DNA of 64,000 nucleotides, taken from NCBI GenBank assembly GCA_964472395.1, contig CAYYMM010000003.1:53366-117365 (forward strand), in the 5' to 3' direction. How positions within the stretch are numbered: the first letter of the stretch is position 1; each line of letters opens with the position of its first letter. This document shows, piece by piece, positions 17,001 to 26,286 of the stretch. The position numbers were made by a program, and so were the translations under genes. Source of the stretch: CALFER01 sp964472395. Lineage in GTDB: Bacteria; CSSED10-310; CALFER01. The notes below the pieces were generated by a model that saw nothing but the letters and a program-made list of their open reading frames with translations, was not told the origin of the DNA and made no database searches.

Positions 17001-18877
17001 TGATCTGGTTCTTTGCGCATGAATATCCGATGTTGCAGGAACCGGAGAGAACCGTAATCGAAGCCTATATCAATGACGGCGGCAAACTGCTGATCACCGA
17101 ACAGGATATCGGTTGGGCTCTTGTCGAAAAGGGCACTTCAGAATCGATGAGATGGTATCACGATGTGTTGAAGGCCGCTTACATAACCGATGGGGTGGAT
17201 CAACGGATCGTGGATGGGATTGCGTCCGATCCTGTCAGCGATGGATTGTCATTTTCGATCGAATCGGGAAGCGGAGCCCAGAATCAGGATTACCCCAGTC
17301 TGATCGCTCCAGTGGATGATGCGACGGCCTGCTTTGTTTACAGGGATTATCCGGGACCTGAATCCGGTGTGGCCGGGGTTCGCGCTGATCATACCGGGGG
17401 CGGAAAACATGTGTATCTCGCGTTCGGGTTTGAAGGAATTGACTCGCAACAGAATCGGAGCGACGTCATGGATTCCATCATGACATGGTTCGGCATTCCG
17501 AAAACCGGCCGGTCATGCCCGTGGAACCAGTCACCGGGATGGTGGATAGGGCCGGAAACACAATCTCCCAACGCCCACACCTACTCGGTTTACTGCCCGG
17601 CGGATCGCATGGTCTATTCGATCGGCGGAGTGAGTGCGAACAACATACTCGACCCGTCCATCTATTACATCGATCCGGAGATGATGACATCAGGAGACAC
17701 CGGTGTCGACCTCGAAACACCCCGGATTCTTCATGCTCAGGCATGTCTGCATGATGGAACGGGATACAAGATCTACATCGCCGGAGGGATGGACACCCAG
17801 ATCCCGATCTACTCCGTTGAGGTGTTCGATCCGATGACACGGACAATCGAGACATTGACATCGGATCCGATGCCGCCCGATTGCGCGGGTATTCCGGGGA
17901 CCTACGTTTCCGCGGATAACAAGTTGTACGTAATCGGAGCATGGCAATGGTTGACGTTTCTGACCGGAACGACATGGCAGTTCGACCCGCTCGCTCCGGC
18001 AGGACAGCGCTGGAGCACCCTTCCGGCGTCTCTCAACGTGCTTCGATACTCGGGAGCCGCTGCCGCGCTCGATGGAAAAATCTACGTCATCGGCGGCTAT
18101 TCCGCTGAGGAGGATGGATCCGGGAATGTGACTGAACATCTTCACCAGACCGTCGAAGTCCTCGATCTTGGAAACGTGTCCGGAGGCTGGAACGATACCG
18201 CTGTCGCCGATATTCCGGAACCGCTGTTGTTCGGAAGCGCATGTGGAGTCCCGAGCGGAGCGAATTCGCAACTTGCAGGATCCATCGTCGTTTCTCGTGG
18301 CTGGCCGATCGGAGGTCATGATCTGACGTATATCTATCATCCCGACAGCGACACATGGGAAGAGTTTTACGCAACGCAGGAGACGCGATTGAACCGAGGC
18401 CATCTGGCATATATTCCGACCTCCCGAGGTCCCGAACTGTGGTTGATCGGTGGGCATTTCGAGACGATTTACCAGAACACGGAAATCCTGCGCCTCGGTT
18501 TCAATCCGAATGGGCCGTACATCGGAATCCGCACGAACGAATCCGGCATCTGCTCAGGGATTCCTCTTCGAATCGAACTCGATCTCCATGGAAGCCCCTC
18601 CGAAGCTCCGATCGACTGCTATATCGCCCTCGAAGCCTATGGACTGTTTTACTTCTTGGTGCCGGATCCTTCGTTCCCCACATTCGTGTCCGCACCTGAA
18701 CCGCTCTTCGCACATGCATCGATTCCCCGAGATTTCAGTTACTCGGGCCCGATTCTCGAAATCCCTCTCCCCGCGGATCTCGGACCTTTGAACGGTTGCT
18801 TCTACGCCGCTACGATCCGGAGTGAGTCCGGTCAACTCGACGGCGGGCTGTCATGGACTGACTTTCGGACACTCTAA
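14039..18877 (+). CDS. large secreted C25-type (gingipain-like) peptidase with kelch repeats
   Basis: 1612 residues. Signal peptide (IIGSFFCLSSLASA). Residues ~170-540 match the peptidase C25 fold: MLIIAPQAFLD, YVLLVGDASLIPVRY, the catalytic His433 in NYANHGNINVWGWGG and Cys468 in IVYSFACLTAAFD. Ig-like domains follow (around 560-920), then a flavodoxin-like region (~920-1130, LIVSGAEDDLYLGLYAQAL). A kelch propeller spans ~1150-1490 (YSIGGVS, IYVIGGYS, LWLIGGHF), and the last ~110 residues resemble a divergent copy of the shared C-terminal module (IALEAYGLFYFL). Gingipain relatives cleave after Arg or Lys and can process surface proteins. The start at MKSMQC is set by GGGAGG upstream. The stop overlaps the convergent kinase gene by 4 bp. 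Confidence 0.88.
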   Translation: MKSMQCLIIGSFFCLSSLASAGMHHETISFIADSRPVLASDQIHVAGTSHTLAVSGAPALPMMVRHFNFPIGSRLVDAQIEGITTNRMRLDRPLPVLPPKPIVSNPHQHLQVPPLVRPDVMYPGDWYAIETRGGLDPDTLAPVLSVTVRIYPVRVTDRAAEYLESFTLNLSVDRVDAQATRDTAGMLIIAPQAFLDVMGPFIAHKNSLGITTMTRSAEDILDNGTPGFDFQEQIKKAVYEAYTASSIRYVLLVGDASLIPVRYTFHMDFGGQDGWTNTPSDLYYADLLDASGEYCSWDFDQDGLYGEFNGGNADQCDLLPDVLLGRIPAQTTTELQAVLDKLIAYESLDGSQSWLNRIVLLGADTFTAEEHNEHSGVPEGEALCERLNTDHLSDYATTRLYQTDTYSRDGELTAAAITQAIQAGACIVNYANHGNINVWGWGGRTYSTANVESLDNQEKLPIVYSFACLTAAFDTENPENPGFGIVDRSLGEAFLLKAPGGAAGFFGATRSAFGGGYGYGDHLGAMGYLDWQYFKKIGEGQTAQGRLYLETLTELIQNIGVTGTEEFITALEYIYFGDPSLCISGTPVGPNFDLQYKGINDSSGGNDNRCAEPGETVELIHELSNDGSAASDVSAVLAIEDPDVTIINDTLTIPSAPHGHRAILDPGFQIAIHSDALNHSVFGSITLSTGTHRSTFPVIFNIGVSAFLTADEMFVKADPNNDNYANPGESIQFSPDFHNIGCTDAALFSASVQISDPFVLDYGACSSGALPLIEPGRSACPGGLFWAELDPVTPDQHRIDCRIEIDGPHGFHHELILPLFVNDCTMPVLSQFRVSPENPDPGDSISVTVKAVDGYGVESISADFTSYGSQSITGVTMSDDGLHGDAEAGDGIYGCSLTLPDKLIYYRVDIEATDGAGHSGTRTGIGGVSTIAFESDDPILIVSGAEDDLYLGLYAQALSDAGFRYDVWSYLRGVPSMDVLNRYRNGAVIWFFAHEYPMLQEPERTVIEAYINDGGKLLITEQDIGWALVEKGTSESMRWYHDVLKAAYITDGVDQRIVDGIASDPVSDGLSFSIESGSGAQNQDYPSLIAPVDDATACFVYRDYPGPESGVAGVRADHTGGGKHVYLAFGFEGIDSQQNRSDVMDSIMTWFGIPKTGRSCPWNQSPGWWIGPETQSPNAHTYSVYCPADRMVYSIGGVSANNILDPSIYYIDPEMMTSGDTGVDLETPRILHAQACLHDGTGYKIYIAGGMDTQIPIYSVEVFDPMTRTIETLTSDPMPPDCAGIPGTYVSADNKLYVIGAWQWLTFLTGTTWQFDPLAPAGQRWSTLPASLNVLRYSGAAAALDGKIYVIGGYSAEEDGSGNVTEHLHQTVEVLDLGNVSGGWNDTAVADIPEPLLFGSACGVPSGANSQLAGSIVVSRGWPIGGHDLTYIYHPDSDTWEEFYATQETRLNRGHLAYIPTSRGPELWLIGGHFETIYQNTEILRLGFNPNGPYIGIRTNESGICSGIPLRIELDLHGSPSEAPIDCYIALEAYGLFYFLVPDPSFPTFVSAPEPLFAHASIPRDFSYSGPILEIPLPADLGPLNGCFYAATIRSESGQLDGGLSWTDFRTL

Positions 18878-21800
18878 GAGAGAATCTCCCGCAGTTTGTC
18901 TGAAAGTTGCTGTTTGTTGAAGGGTTTCTGAAGGAAGTGGACATCGGAGCATGAGTCAGGTGACCGAGCCAGTATGTCTTCCGAGTGGCCCGACATGCAT
19001 AGAATCGCGATACCAGGAATCTGGGATCGGAGTCTTTCGACAAGTTCCTTCCCGCTCATACCCGGCATGACCATATCGGTCATCAGAAGATCGATGTCCG
19101 AACCGTGGATATCGGCAATCCGCAGGGCGTCACCAGGAGTCGACGCGGCATGCACCCGATACCCCAGTTTCTCGATCATCAACTGGTAGACGCGCAGAAT
19201 CGTCGGATCGTCTTCAACCAGAAGGATCGTCGCATCACGTGCTCGTTCAGGAAGAACCAAATCAGGATGCGGTGCATCATCGGTGTCACCTGTGAAAACC
19301 GGAAGGTGGATATCAAATCGGGAGCCCTGCCCCGGGGCGCTCACGACCGCAATAAATCCCCCATTCTGACGCACGATGCCATAAACGGTCGACAGTCCCA
19401 GACCGGTGCCTCGACCGACCTCCTTGGTCGTAAAAAAAGGCTCGAAGATGCGGGACTTCGTGTCGGGATCCATTCCGATGCCACGATCGATCACCGACAA
19501 TCTGACATACTCGCCAGGTTCCGCATCGGGATGTCGTGATGCAGCGTCCTTTCCGACAACCAGAACATCTGTCCGGATGATGATGCAGGAATGCAGAGGT
19601 GATGCATCCCGGGCATTGATGCACAGATTGGATGCGATCTGCTGGATCTGCGATGCATCGATTTTCACTCTCCCTAATCCGGCTCCCGGTTCCCAGAGAA
19701 TCTCATTTTGATCCCCGATCAGGCGATTCAGCAGGCTCATCATACCCCCGAGCGTTTCATTCAGGTCGAGCACTTTCGGGATGATGGGCTGCTTCCGTGC
19801 AAATGCCAGGAGTTGTCGCGTCAACTTCGCCGAATGCTCGGCAGCCTTGAGAATCTCATTGAGTTCGGTCTGTACCGGATGATCCGAATCCAGATCATGG
19901 ATCGCCAGATCCGCGTTGCCGATGATCGTCTGAACCGTGTTGTTGAAATCGTGTGCGATGCCTCCGGCGAGTTGACCGATGGATTCGAGTTTCTGGACCT
20001 GCGCGAGTTGTTCCCGCAATCGCTCGCGTTCTTCCAGGTTCCGTTTTCGTTCGGTGATATCCAGGAAAAAAACGGCCATCCGGTTCGGCCCCGTGTGGAA
20101 TGCATAGATTTCATATGCCCCGCGCAATTCGTCCGATTCGTATACGATCTGATCCAGATTGAAGGGTCGTCCCGTGCGGGCGACCTCACGGTACGAGTCC
20201 GGAATCACCGTATTCACGAGTCCCGGAAAAGCCTCTTCAATTGTTTTTCCGATGTACCCGGAGAGGGGGATTCCGAGAATCGATTCGGCGGATTTATTGT
20301 ATGCCATGAACACGAGACTTCCATCCGGACGGAGTTCATACTGATGCGATCCGAACGGCGCGCCATCAATCAGCGCTCGCAATCGCTCCTCGCTCTCACG
20401 TAAACGCCCTTCCGCCAACTTGCGGTCCGTAATATCGGTGTGAATACCTGCCAACCCGACAATCTGCTCATGTTCATCGAAAATGGCATACGCCTTCAGC
20501 ATAACGTGAATGACCCGCCGGGATTTGTCATACATCTCGATCTCACCGCCCCAGGGTCGGCCGCTTCGGATGGTCGTAAACACGTCATCCGCGATCGATC
20601 GATCGACATAAACGTCATGCGGCAGAATACCAATCTCACCGAAAATCGACGTAAATGCGGCATTCTGATAATAGTGAATGCCCTCCGGAGTCGACATGGC
20701 GATGGCATCCGTCGAGTATTCCACGGACTTCTTGAAAATCAGCAGAGACTCCTCCGTTCGCTTGCTCCTGGTGATGTCTGTATGGAGACCTGCCAGTCCG
20801 ATAAGATTACCTTCCTCGTTCATGATCGGATAGGCACGCAACAGAATGTGCAGGATGCTTCGATCCCTGCCATACATCAGAACCTCACCCAACCAGCAGG
20901 CCCCGCTCATGATGCTGTGAAACACCTGCCGTCCGATCGCAGGATCGACATAGAGCGTCGCCGGAGGATCGGAACCGATCTCACCGAACAACTCCGTAAA
21001 TGCCGCATTCTGATAGTAATGATACCCGTCCGGTGTGGAAAAACCCACTGCATCCGCCGATTCTTCGATTGATGCCTTGAAGATACGAAGCGATTCTTCG
21101 ACCGTTTTCTGTGAGGTGATATCGTATTCGATACCGTTCCAGATTACTGAGCCGTCGTCACGGAATGTCGGAGTCGATACGAACGACGACCACCGGACCG
21201 AACCATCGGGATTGAACATCCGAACCGTGGCGATCATCGCCTCCCGGTTTTCCAGCGCCGCGTTCTCGGTTTTCACGAGCCGGTCGACGTCCAGGGGATG
21301 AACCCGGCTGTAAACCCGGGTCGGATCCGCCATGGCCTCTTCAACCGTGATCCCGTAAAACCGCTCGACGGACTTGCTGACATAGGTAAAGGATCGATCC
21401 GTCGCACTCCGATACAGGATCTGGTAAATCATCCCGTTCAACAGATTGTTACTGACATCCCGGAGCTGTTCATCCTTGCTCATCAGTCGAAGACTCGATT
21501 CCTTCAGTTCGTTCCGGTTCCTCGATTGGATCTCGGAATAGGCACACAGCAGATATCCGAACAACAGGCCCAACCCGGATAGTACGAAGAAGGACAGGTC
21601 CGTGTCGCAGTGCTCCCAGGCCTCGCGAATCGGCATTTCCTGATCCGAGAACAGCACTTTGACCGCAATCATGAAAAACCAGGCGACGGTGAAAATCAGC
21701 GCGGATGCTGCCACGATATACTCGTTGGAACGGGCATGCGGATCCGTTTCGAGTTTCAGGATGCGACGGATCGAGTTCAGCCGGAGCATCGCCAGCACCG

Positions 21801-22320
21801 CGATCAGGATGTAAAACAGAACGAGACTGTTTTTCAGGATCCAGATATCGATTATTCCATGAGGACCCGAGAACAATCGGGGAGGCGATACATCGAAGAC
21901 GAATATCGTGGATGAATCACCCATCCACATGTGAGCGGCGATCCAGAACAGAATAAAAAACACCCAGTGTGACAGCATGGGATGTCGATCAAAACGCCAA
22001 TGCGCCGAATCACCATGCAGCGATGCATGCCAGATCAGAAACGCGAAACACAGTGTCAGCGTCCATTGCTGCGCCGGTTCATTCCATATCGGGTGGAGGT
22101 GCATGCTGATCGGGACGTAGACGGTCAGGATCGTGACGAAACCCCAGCGCAAGCCGTAGGCAAACGCGACGAGCAGAGGAAACGCACATGAAACGTAACA
22201 GAATCCATCTATTCCCAACGAATGAATGGCAAGACATATAAAGTACCCTGCCATCCCGAGAGCGATCGAAACAATCCAACGCCACAGTGTATGCGAAACG
22301 GTCCTCCGTGCTTCTTCCAT
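18874..22320 (-). CDS. membrane PAS hybrid sensor histidine kinase
   Basis: 1148 residues. The first ~260 hold seven to eight membrane segments in a MASE-like sensor region. About four PAS domains follow (RSATDRSFTYVSKSVERFYG; two near-identical copies around DGYHYYQNAAFTELFG and EGIHYYQNAAFTSIFG; then LRPDGSLVFMAYNKSAES). The dimerisation box GGIAHDFNNTVQTIIG carries the phosphorylated His, and the HATPase has DRGIGMDPDTKSRIFEPFF and GTGLGLSTVYGIV. The C-terminal ~120 residues are a receiver domain (LVEDDP, MTDMVMPGMSGKE with the phospho-Asp, LQKPF). The ATG lacks a Shine-Dalgarno but has TATAAT 6 nt upstream; a TTG 36 nt earlier is the alternative start. The signal sensed is unknown. Confidence 0.92.
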   Translation of the reverse strand: MEEARRTVSHTLWRWIVSIALGMAGYFICLAIHSLGIDGFCYVSCAFPLLVAFAYGLRWGFVTILTVYVPISMHLHPIWNEPAQQWTLTLCFAFLIWHASLHGDSAHWRFDRHPMLSHWVFFILFWIAAHMWMGDSSTIFVFDVSPPRLFSGPHGIIDIWILKNSLVLFYILIAVLAMLRLNSIRRILKLETDPHARSNEYIVAASALIFTVAWFFMIAVKVLFSDQEMPIREAWEHCDTDLSFFVLSGLGLLFGYLLCAYSEIQSRNRNELKESSLRLMSKDEQLRDVSNNLLNGMIYQILYRSATDRSFTYVSKSVERFYGITVEEAMADPTRVYSRVHPLDVDRLVKTENAALENREAMIATVRMFNPDGSVRWSSFVSTPTFRDDGSVIWNGIEYDITSQKTVEESLRIFKASIEESADAVGFSTPDGYHYYQNAAFTELFGEIGSDPPATLYVDPAIGRQVFHSIMSGACWLGEVLMYGRDRSILHILLRAYPIMNEEGNLIGLAGLHTDITRSKRTEESLLIFKKSVEYSTDAIAMSTPEGIHYYQNAAFTSIFGEIGILPHDVYVDRSIADDVFTTIRSGRPWGGEIEMYDKSRRVIHVMLKAYAIFDEHEQIVGLAGIHTDITDRKLAEGRLRESEERLRALIDGAPFGSHQYELRPDGSLVFMAYNKSAESILGIPLSGYIGKTIEEAFPGLVNTVIPDSYREVARTGRPFNLDQIVYESDELRGAYEIYAFHTGPNRMAVFFLDITERKRNLEERERLREQLAQVQKLESIGQLAGGIAHDFNNTVQTIIGNADLAIHDLDSDHPVQTELNEILKAAEHSAKLTRQLLAFARKQPIIPKVLDLNETLGGMMSLLNRLIGDQNEILWEPGAGLGRVKIDASQIQQIASNLCINARDASPLHSCIIIRTDVLVVGKDAASRHPDAEPGEYVRLSVIDRGIGMDPDTKSRIFEPFFTTKEVGRGTGLGLSTVYGIVRQNGGFIAVVSAPGQGSRFDIHLPVFTGDTDDAPHPDLVLPERARDATILLVEDDPTILRVYQLMIEKLGYRVHAASTPGDALRIADIHGSDIDLLMTDMVMPGMSGKELVERLRSQIPGIAILCMSGHSEDILARSPDSCSDVHFLQKPFNKQQLSDKLREILS

Positions 22321-22326
22321 CGATGG

Positions 22327-22356
22327 ATTATAACCTGCAGAGGGCTCAACAAGCAA
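22327..22356 (-). promoter_or_regulatory. candidate leaderless promoter of the hybrid kinase gene
   Basis: On the minus strand TTGCTT (22351-22356) and a perfect TATAAT (22327-22332) are 18 bp apart. The -10 ends exactly 6 nt before the ATG and there is no ribosome binding site, as expected for leaderless transcription. It lies in the 39-bp gap after the AraC-type gene, so the kinase may be transcribed both alone and by read-through. Confidence 0.55.
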
Positions 22357-22359
22357 ACA

Positions 22360-23289
22360 TTACGATCCGTGCGTCTCCTCCAGGGGGATGCAGATATCGA
22401 ACACCCACTTGCCTTCGGGATGATTCTCCGGACTCGAATGATATCGCTCGTAACACGGCCTGTCATCGCATTCATGCCCGTTCTGAACGATCCAGCGGAA
22501 CGCCTCATCCCAGGCAGATTGAAAGTTGTCCGCCATGAGTTCAAAGCGGCAGACTGCATACCGCCCACCGGTGATGGTCTGGATATCGATCTGTTTTTCG
22601 GGCTTCATTCCGGGCGGCACGCTGATGCAGGCGTCGACACGGCACTTTTCCGGCGGTGTCACCTCCGGATTGTCCCAGTACACACCGATCATCGTTCCGG
22701 AGTCGATCAGACCTTTCGGCCCCGCCCAGTGCATCAGTTCACCGAACGCCTGCTCACACGTTTCCTTTCCGTACGCTCCCAGTTTCCGCAGATACGCCAC
22801 ACGATACTCGGGCAAATCCATAATCTTCGCGTGCATCGCCTGTCTCCTTTCCTGAGTCGGCTGGTTGTTGAGCACCATGTCCGCAGAATAGGTGACTCTC
22901 ATGGACAAAGCGTTTCCCGGATTGCTCATTTTGTTTCCAATCCTGCGCATCCGAAACCCGGAAGGCGATACGCCGAAATGCACCCGGAATGCCCTGGCAA
23001 AGTTCTGTGAACTCGAAAAACCATATCGGAAAGCGATTTCGGTCACTGCTTCGCTGCGTTCCGCCATCAGTCGATTCGCGGCAGCCTCCAACCGGATCCG
23101 ACGCGTGAACTCGGAAACGGTCTCGCCGACGACCGCCTTGAAAATCCGATGAAAATGGAACATCGAAAACGAAGCGATCCGCGCGATCTCCTCCACGGAT
23201 AGCTCGCGATCGAGATTCTCGGAGATGAAGTTCATCGCCAGACACACCCTGCGACGATACTCGAGAGCGGTTGACAGCTGGGCTTTCAT
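22360..23289 (-). CDS. AraC-family regulator with GyrI-like ligand domain
   Basis: 309 residues. The N-terminal ~115 residues hold two helix-turn-helix motifs of the AraC/XylS type: LSVEEIARIASFSMFHFHRIFKAVVGE, split here at VEEIARIASFSMFHFHRIF, and VTEIAFRYGFSSSQNFARAF, followed by FGVSPSGFR. Residues ~150-305 match the GyrI-like (AraC effector-binding) domain, with YRVAYLRKLGAYG, a central GVYWDNPEVT and a C-terminal FDICIPLEE. This order (DNA-binding first, GyrI domain last) is that of Rob-like regulators that bind small drug-like molecules. The start codon abuts the stop of the upstream GNAT gene, so the two are cotranscribed. Confidence 0.9.
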   Translation of the reverse strand: MKAQLSTALEYRRRVCLAMNFISENLDRELSVEEIARIASFSMFHFHRIFKAVVGETVSEFTRRIRLEAAANRLMAERSEAVTEIAFRYGFSSSQNFARAFRVHFGVSPSGFRMRRIGNKMSNPGNALSMRVTYSADMVLNNQPTQERRQAMHAKIMDLPEYRVAYLRKLGAYGKETCEQAFGELMHWAGPKGLIDSGTMIGVYWDNPEVTPPEKCRVDACISVPPGMKPEKQIDIQTITGGRYAVCRFELMADNFQSAWDEAFRWIVQNGHECDDRPCYERYHSSPENHPEGKWVFDICIPLEETHGS

Positions 23290-23838
23290 CTACCGATTCC
23301 TCGCTATCCGATACAGGACGTGCCTCCTCAGCGGATGACCGTCCGGTAGATTGGGATGATCGAAATCGTCCGCTGGATCGTGCTGCATCCCGATACGCTC
23401 CATGACCCGCCGCGAACGGATGTTGAGGGGAACGGTGAACGACACGATTTCGTTCAGTCCGAGACGATTGAAGCCGAATTCGAGCACGGCGCGTGCGCCT
23501 TCAGTGGCATATCCGTGTCCCCATCGGGAGTGCGAAAGTCTCCAGCCGATCTCGACGCAGGGCATAAAATGGGCCCGGAATGCCGGAACCGACAGACCGA
23601 TGTAACCGCAAAATGATGTCATCGTGGGAATCTCGACCGCCCACAGACCGAATCCGTGCTGCTCGAAATGCCGCTCGATCCGGTCGGCAAACGCATCGCT
23701 TCCCTCACGATTCAGAACCCCGGGCAGAAACTCACAGACCCGGGGATCCGCGTTCATCGCTGAAAACGGTTCGCGGTCCTCGGCGCGCCATCGCCGCAAC
23801 AGCAGCCGATCCGTTCGGATCGATTCACTTCCGGTCAT
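23290..23838 (-). CDS. RimJ/RimL-type GNAT acetyltransferase
   Basis: 182 residues: TDRLLLRRWRAEDREPF at the N-terminus, the GYIGLSVP strand, then WRLSHSRWGHGYATEGARAV for acetyl-CoA binding and VSFTVPLNIRSRRVMERIGM, all standard for RimJ/RimL-like transferases. The substrate could be a protein N-terminus or a small amine. It sits between a QueG-like gene (3 bp apart) and the AraC-type gene (abutting), in one operon. Confidence 0.88.
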   Translation of the reverse strand: MTGSESIRTDRLLLRRWRAEDREPFSAMNADPRVCEFLPGVLNREGSDAFADRIERHFEQHGFGLWAVEIPTMTSFCGYIGLSVPAFRAHFMPCVEIGWRLSHSRWGHGYATEGARAVLEFGFNRLGLNEIVSFTVPLNIRSRRVMERIGMQHDPADDFDHPNLPDGHPLRRHVLYRIARNR

Positions 23839-23841
23839 GAT

Positions 23842-24549
23842 TCACCGCCGTCCATACGGGCATACCGCGACACACAGACCGCACACGGCGGTTTCCGGAT
23901 TCAACGCTTTCATGTTCTGGAAGTGCCGATCACACGCCGATGCATCGTAGCGGACCGACCGAGGCTCATCCGGCCGGAACGGGGCACCTGTGAAACAGTG
24001 TGCTGGACATGCGTCCACGCAACGACGGCACTCCCCGCACTGAGGCTCCATGACTTCGCCCGCGGGAGTCAGCGGAGCATCGGTCAGGACGGTTGTCCAG
24101 CGCACTCTCGGTCCCATCTCCGGCGTCACCAGCAGACAGCTCCGGCCGATCCAACCCAATCCCGCGAGATGCGCCGCGAGTTTATGAGAAAAGAGACCGC
24201 AGATCCGCTCGTCATCGATCCGCCTCGACGCCGGGATCGGGAACGCGCGATACCCCTCCCGCTGAAGATATCCGGCGATCCGTGAAGCGATCTCGTCCAG
24301 CCGGTAATTGATCACGTCGTAACAATGCGCCTTGTAGCTGACTGCGGTCGCCCGGCCCGGCTCGTCCATGAGCCGATCGACAATGTCATGGATCATGCCG
24401 ATTCCGACCGAAATGGCCATGGGATAGATCCGGGTATCGAGTCGTCCCTGGCGAATGATGTCATCGTGTGCGGGCGTCAGATCGGCGATTCCGGCATAAT
24501 CCGCACCCCAATCCGTTGCCAGCGCAAGCACATGTTTTTGCGGTTCCAT
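23842..24549 (-). CDS. QueG-like double 4Fe-4S protein
   Basis: 235 residues. The middle region FSHKLAAHLAGLGWIGRS followed by LLVTPEMGPRVRW and TVLTDAPL is the signature of epoxyqueuosine reductase (QueG)-like proteins. Two ferredoxin-type clusters follow: CGECRRCVDACP and, near the C-terminus, CGLCVAVCPYG. Classical QueG uses cobalamin plus two 4Fe-4S clusters to make queuosine; this protein is shorter than typical QueG (about 300-380 residues) and lacks the C-terminal HEAT region. It is better described as a QueG-like reductase of unknown substrate. The start is fixed by GGAGG upstream of MEPQKH. Confidence 0.85.
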   Translation of the reverse strand: MEPQKHVLALATDWGADYAGIADLTPAHDDIIRQGRLDTRIYPMAISVGIGMIHDIVDRLMDEPGRATAVSYKAHCYDVINYRLDEIASRIAGYLQREGYRAFPIPASRRIDDERICGLFSHKLAAHLAGLGWIGRSCLLVTPEMGPRVRWTTVLTDAPLTPAGEVMEPQCGECRRCVDACPAHCFTGAPFRPDEPRSVRYDASACDRHFQNMKALNPETAVCGLCVAVCPYGRR

Positions 24550-24619
24550 AATCGATCCTCCGCAGGCGATCCGATTATATGGCAGAGGCGATGCCTGACT
24601 CAATCCGTCAGAGTACCGT

Positions 24620-25804
24620 TCAGAAGTATGAATGAAGATAGGGCGTCTTTCGGGGAAACAGCGCTCTCAGCGCGATCACATGGTCAGGTGACAGTTCGGC
24701 CCAGCCTCTCGAATTGAAATCCTCCGGATCGTGCGTTCCATAGACCAGAGCACTGAGAGCACGAACATCCATGCGGCAATCCGCTGCCGTTCCGCGCGAG
24801 ACGCGCAGAATCCCCTCATCCGCGACGAGCCGCCAGCATCCTTCCTGCCACGGGCACAACGGATCGGTCAGCTCGATGGTAAATTCGCCGGAGCCGACAT
24901 CGATGCCCTCGAGTCGTTCGATATCGATGACGCGACCCATGGGTGCGGTATAGAAGGTTTCGACGCGCGGATTGAGATCCGACAGCCAGGTTTCGGGCAG
25001 TTCGAAGGCCGGCAGCGTCATTTCGACCGAGCGTGCCTGATCGGTATGGCGGGCGATCCAGTCGAGCAGCAGGTAGCGCCCCGGGCCGGTGTGCGCGTAA
25101 AATCGACTCACCTTCATGGTGAACTCGGTCGGATGCTCGCCCCGGAGCTGATACAGCATGGCCCCGCAGATTTCTCCGTCCACACGGGCCATGGCAGCCC
25201 AGACGCTCTTGAAAACATCGGGTTGTTCATCCGGCACATCGAAAAACGCCATGCCGTGCGTCCTGAGCTGGATTTTCGCGAGATACGCTCTGAATGCATC
25301 GAGACAATCCGCGAGCAGAGTGAATTCGACTGCGCCCCGGTGCGGAAAGTCCATGACGGGAAGGAGGGCGGAAGGCGCAAAGACGGCCTGTTTCATCTGT
25401 GGGAAAGTCACATATCCCATGCGCTCGTAAAAGGATTCGCGGAATGGATACAGGCATGAAACCGGGCGATTGTCGGCCCGGATGCAGGCCAGCAGTTCCC
25501 TCATCAGCGCTTTGCAGTAGCCCCTTTTCCGGGCCTGCGGCTGCGTGACGACCCAGAAGACACCTCCCATCCCGAGCAGGCGACCCCGGACATTCTGGGT
25601 GAGGGGTGTCGAGGCGGCCGTCGCAAGAATGTCGCCGTCGATTTCGATGCCGAGGCATACCGCGTGCTCCCGACGTGCGATCGTGTCATGGATCGTCGCG
25701 GCGTCGGGCATGGGTGGAGTCGATCGAAAAGCATAACTGGCAAGACGGTACATGACGTCCTGGCGTTCAGCGCCGACGATGTGACGGATCGTTTTTTTAT
25801 CCAT
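24620..25804 (-). CDS. Eis-like GNAT acetyltransferase
   Basis: 394 residues with the three-part Eis architecture. An N-terminal GNAT domain (VFWVVTQPQARKRGYCKALM binds acetyl-CoA) is followed by a second GNAT-like domain (around 150-280) and a C-terminal SCP2-like domain (FTIELTDPLCPWQEGCWRLV, ALVYGT). Eis-like enzymes acetylate several amines of aminoglycosides or protein lysines as hexamers, with the C-terminal carboxylate as part of the active site. An AGGAGG precedes the ATG. The actual substrate cannot be inferred from sequence. Confidence 0.88.
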   Translation of the reverse strand: MDKKTIRHIVGAERQDVMYRLASYAFRSTPPMPDAATIHDTIARREHAVCLGIEIDGDILATAASTPLTQNVRGRLLGMGGVFWVVTQPQARKRGYCKALMRELLACIRADNRPVSCLYPFRESFYERMGYVTFPQMKQAVFAPSALLPVMDFPHRGAVEFTLLADCLDAFRAYLAKIQLRTHGMAFFDVPDEQPDVFKSVWAAMARVDGEICGAMLYQLRGEHPTEFTMKVSRFYAHTGPGRYLLLDWIARHTDQARSVEMTLPAFELPETWLSDLNPRVETFYTAPMGRVIDIERLEGIDVGSGEFTIELTDPLCPWQEGCWRLVADEGILRVSRGTAADCRMDVRALSALVYGTHDPEDFNSRGWAELSPDHVIALRALFPRKTPYLHSYF

Positions 25805-25890
25805 GATCAGCCTCCTGTGTCATTCAAAAGGAATGCATTCAGTCATTCGGAGAATACGATTTCGAAATGGAATTGTTGCATGGATCGCTT

Positions 25891-26286
25891 TCATCGGGGA
25901 TCTTTCCGGCGCGAAACGCGAAGGATATGCACGGTCACCGCGACGGCGATGGCGAGCAGCACCAGTCGAAGCCAGAGCTGCGTGTCCGGGACAACGGAGA
26001 AGACGGAATATCCGATGCCGCCCCAGAGGAGTGTCAACGTCACGATGACATGACCGAGCGGCAGCCCACGCCCCTCCCTGTAGTCGCGCAGATATCTCCC
26101 GAAAAGCCGGTTTTCATGCAACCAACGATGCAAACGAACGGAACTGCGTGCAAAGCACGCCGCCGCGAGCAACAGAAACGGAGTGGTCGGCAGGACCGGA
26201 ATGAAAGCGCCGACAATCCCGAATCCGACACTGATCAGGCCGAAGCTTATCAGAAGAAATCGCGGCAATCTGAATCGAAGCGGCAT
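25891..26286 (-). CDS. DUF454 (YbaN-like) inner-membrane protein
   Basis: 131 residues. Contains FLLISFGLISVGFGIVGAFI, then VLPTTPFLLLAAACFARSS, RLHRWLHENRLFGRYLRDYRE and two C-terminal membrane helices, the standard DUF454 layout. Members are small inner-membrane proteins of unknown function. The start at MPLRFR is set by GGAGG upstream. It is divergent from the ABC exporter genes. Confidence 0.88.
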   Translation of the reverse strand: MPLRFRLPRFLLISFGLISVGFGIVGAFIPVLPTTPFLLLAAACFARSSVRLHRWLHENRLFGRYLRDYREGRGLPLGHVIVTLTLLWGGIGYSVFSVVPDTQLWLRLVLLAIAVAVTVHILRVSRRKDPR

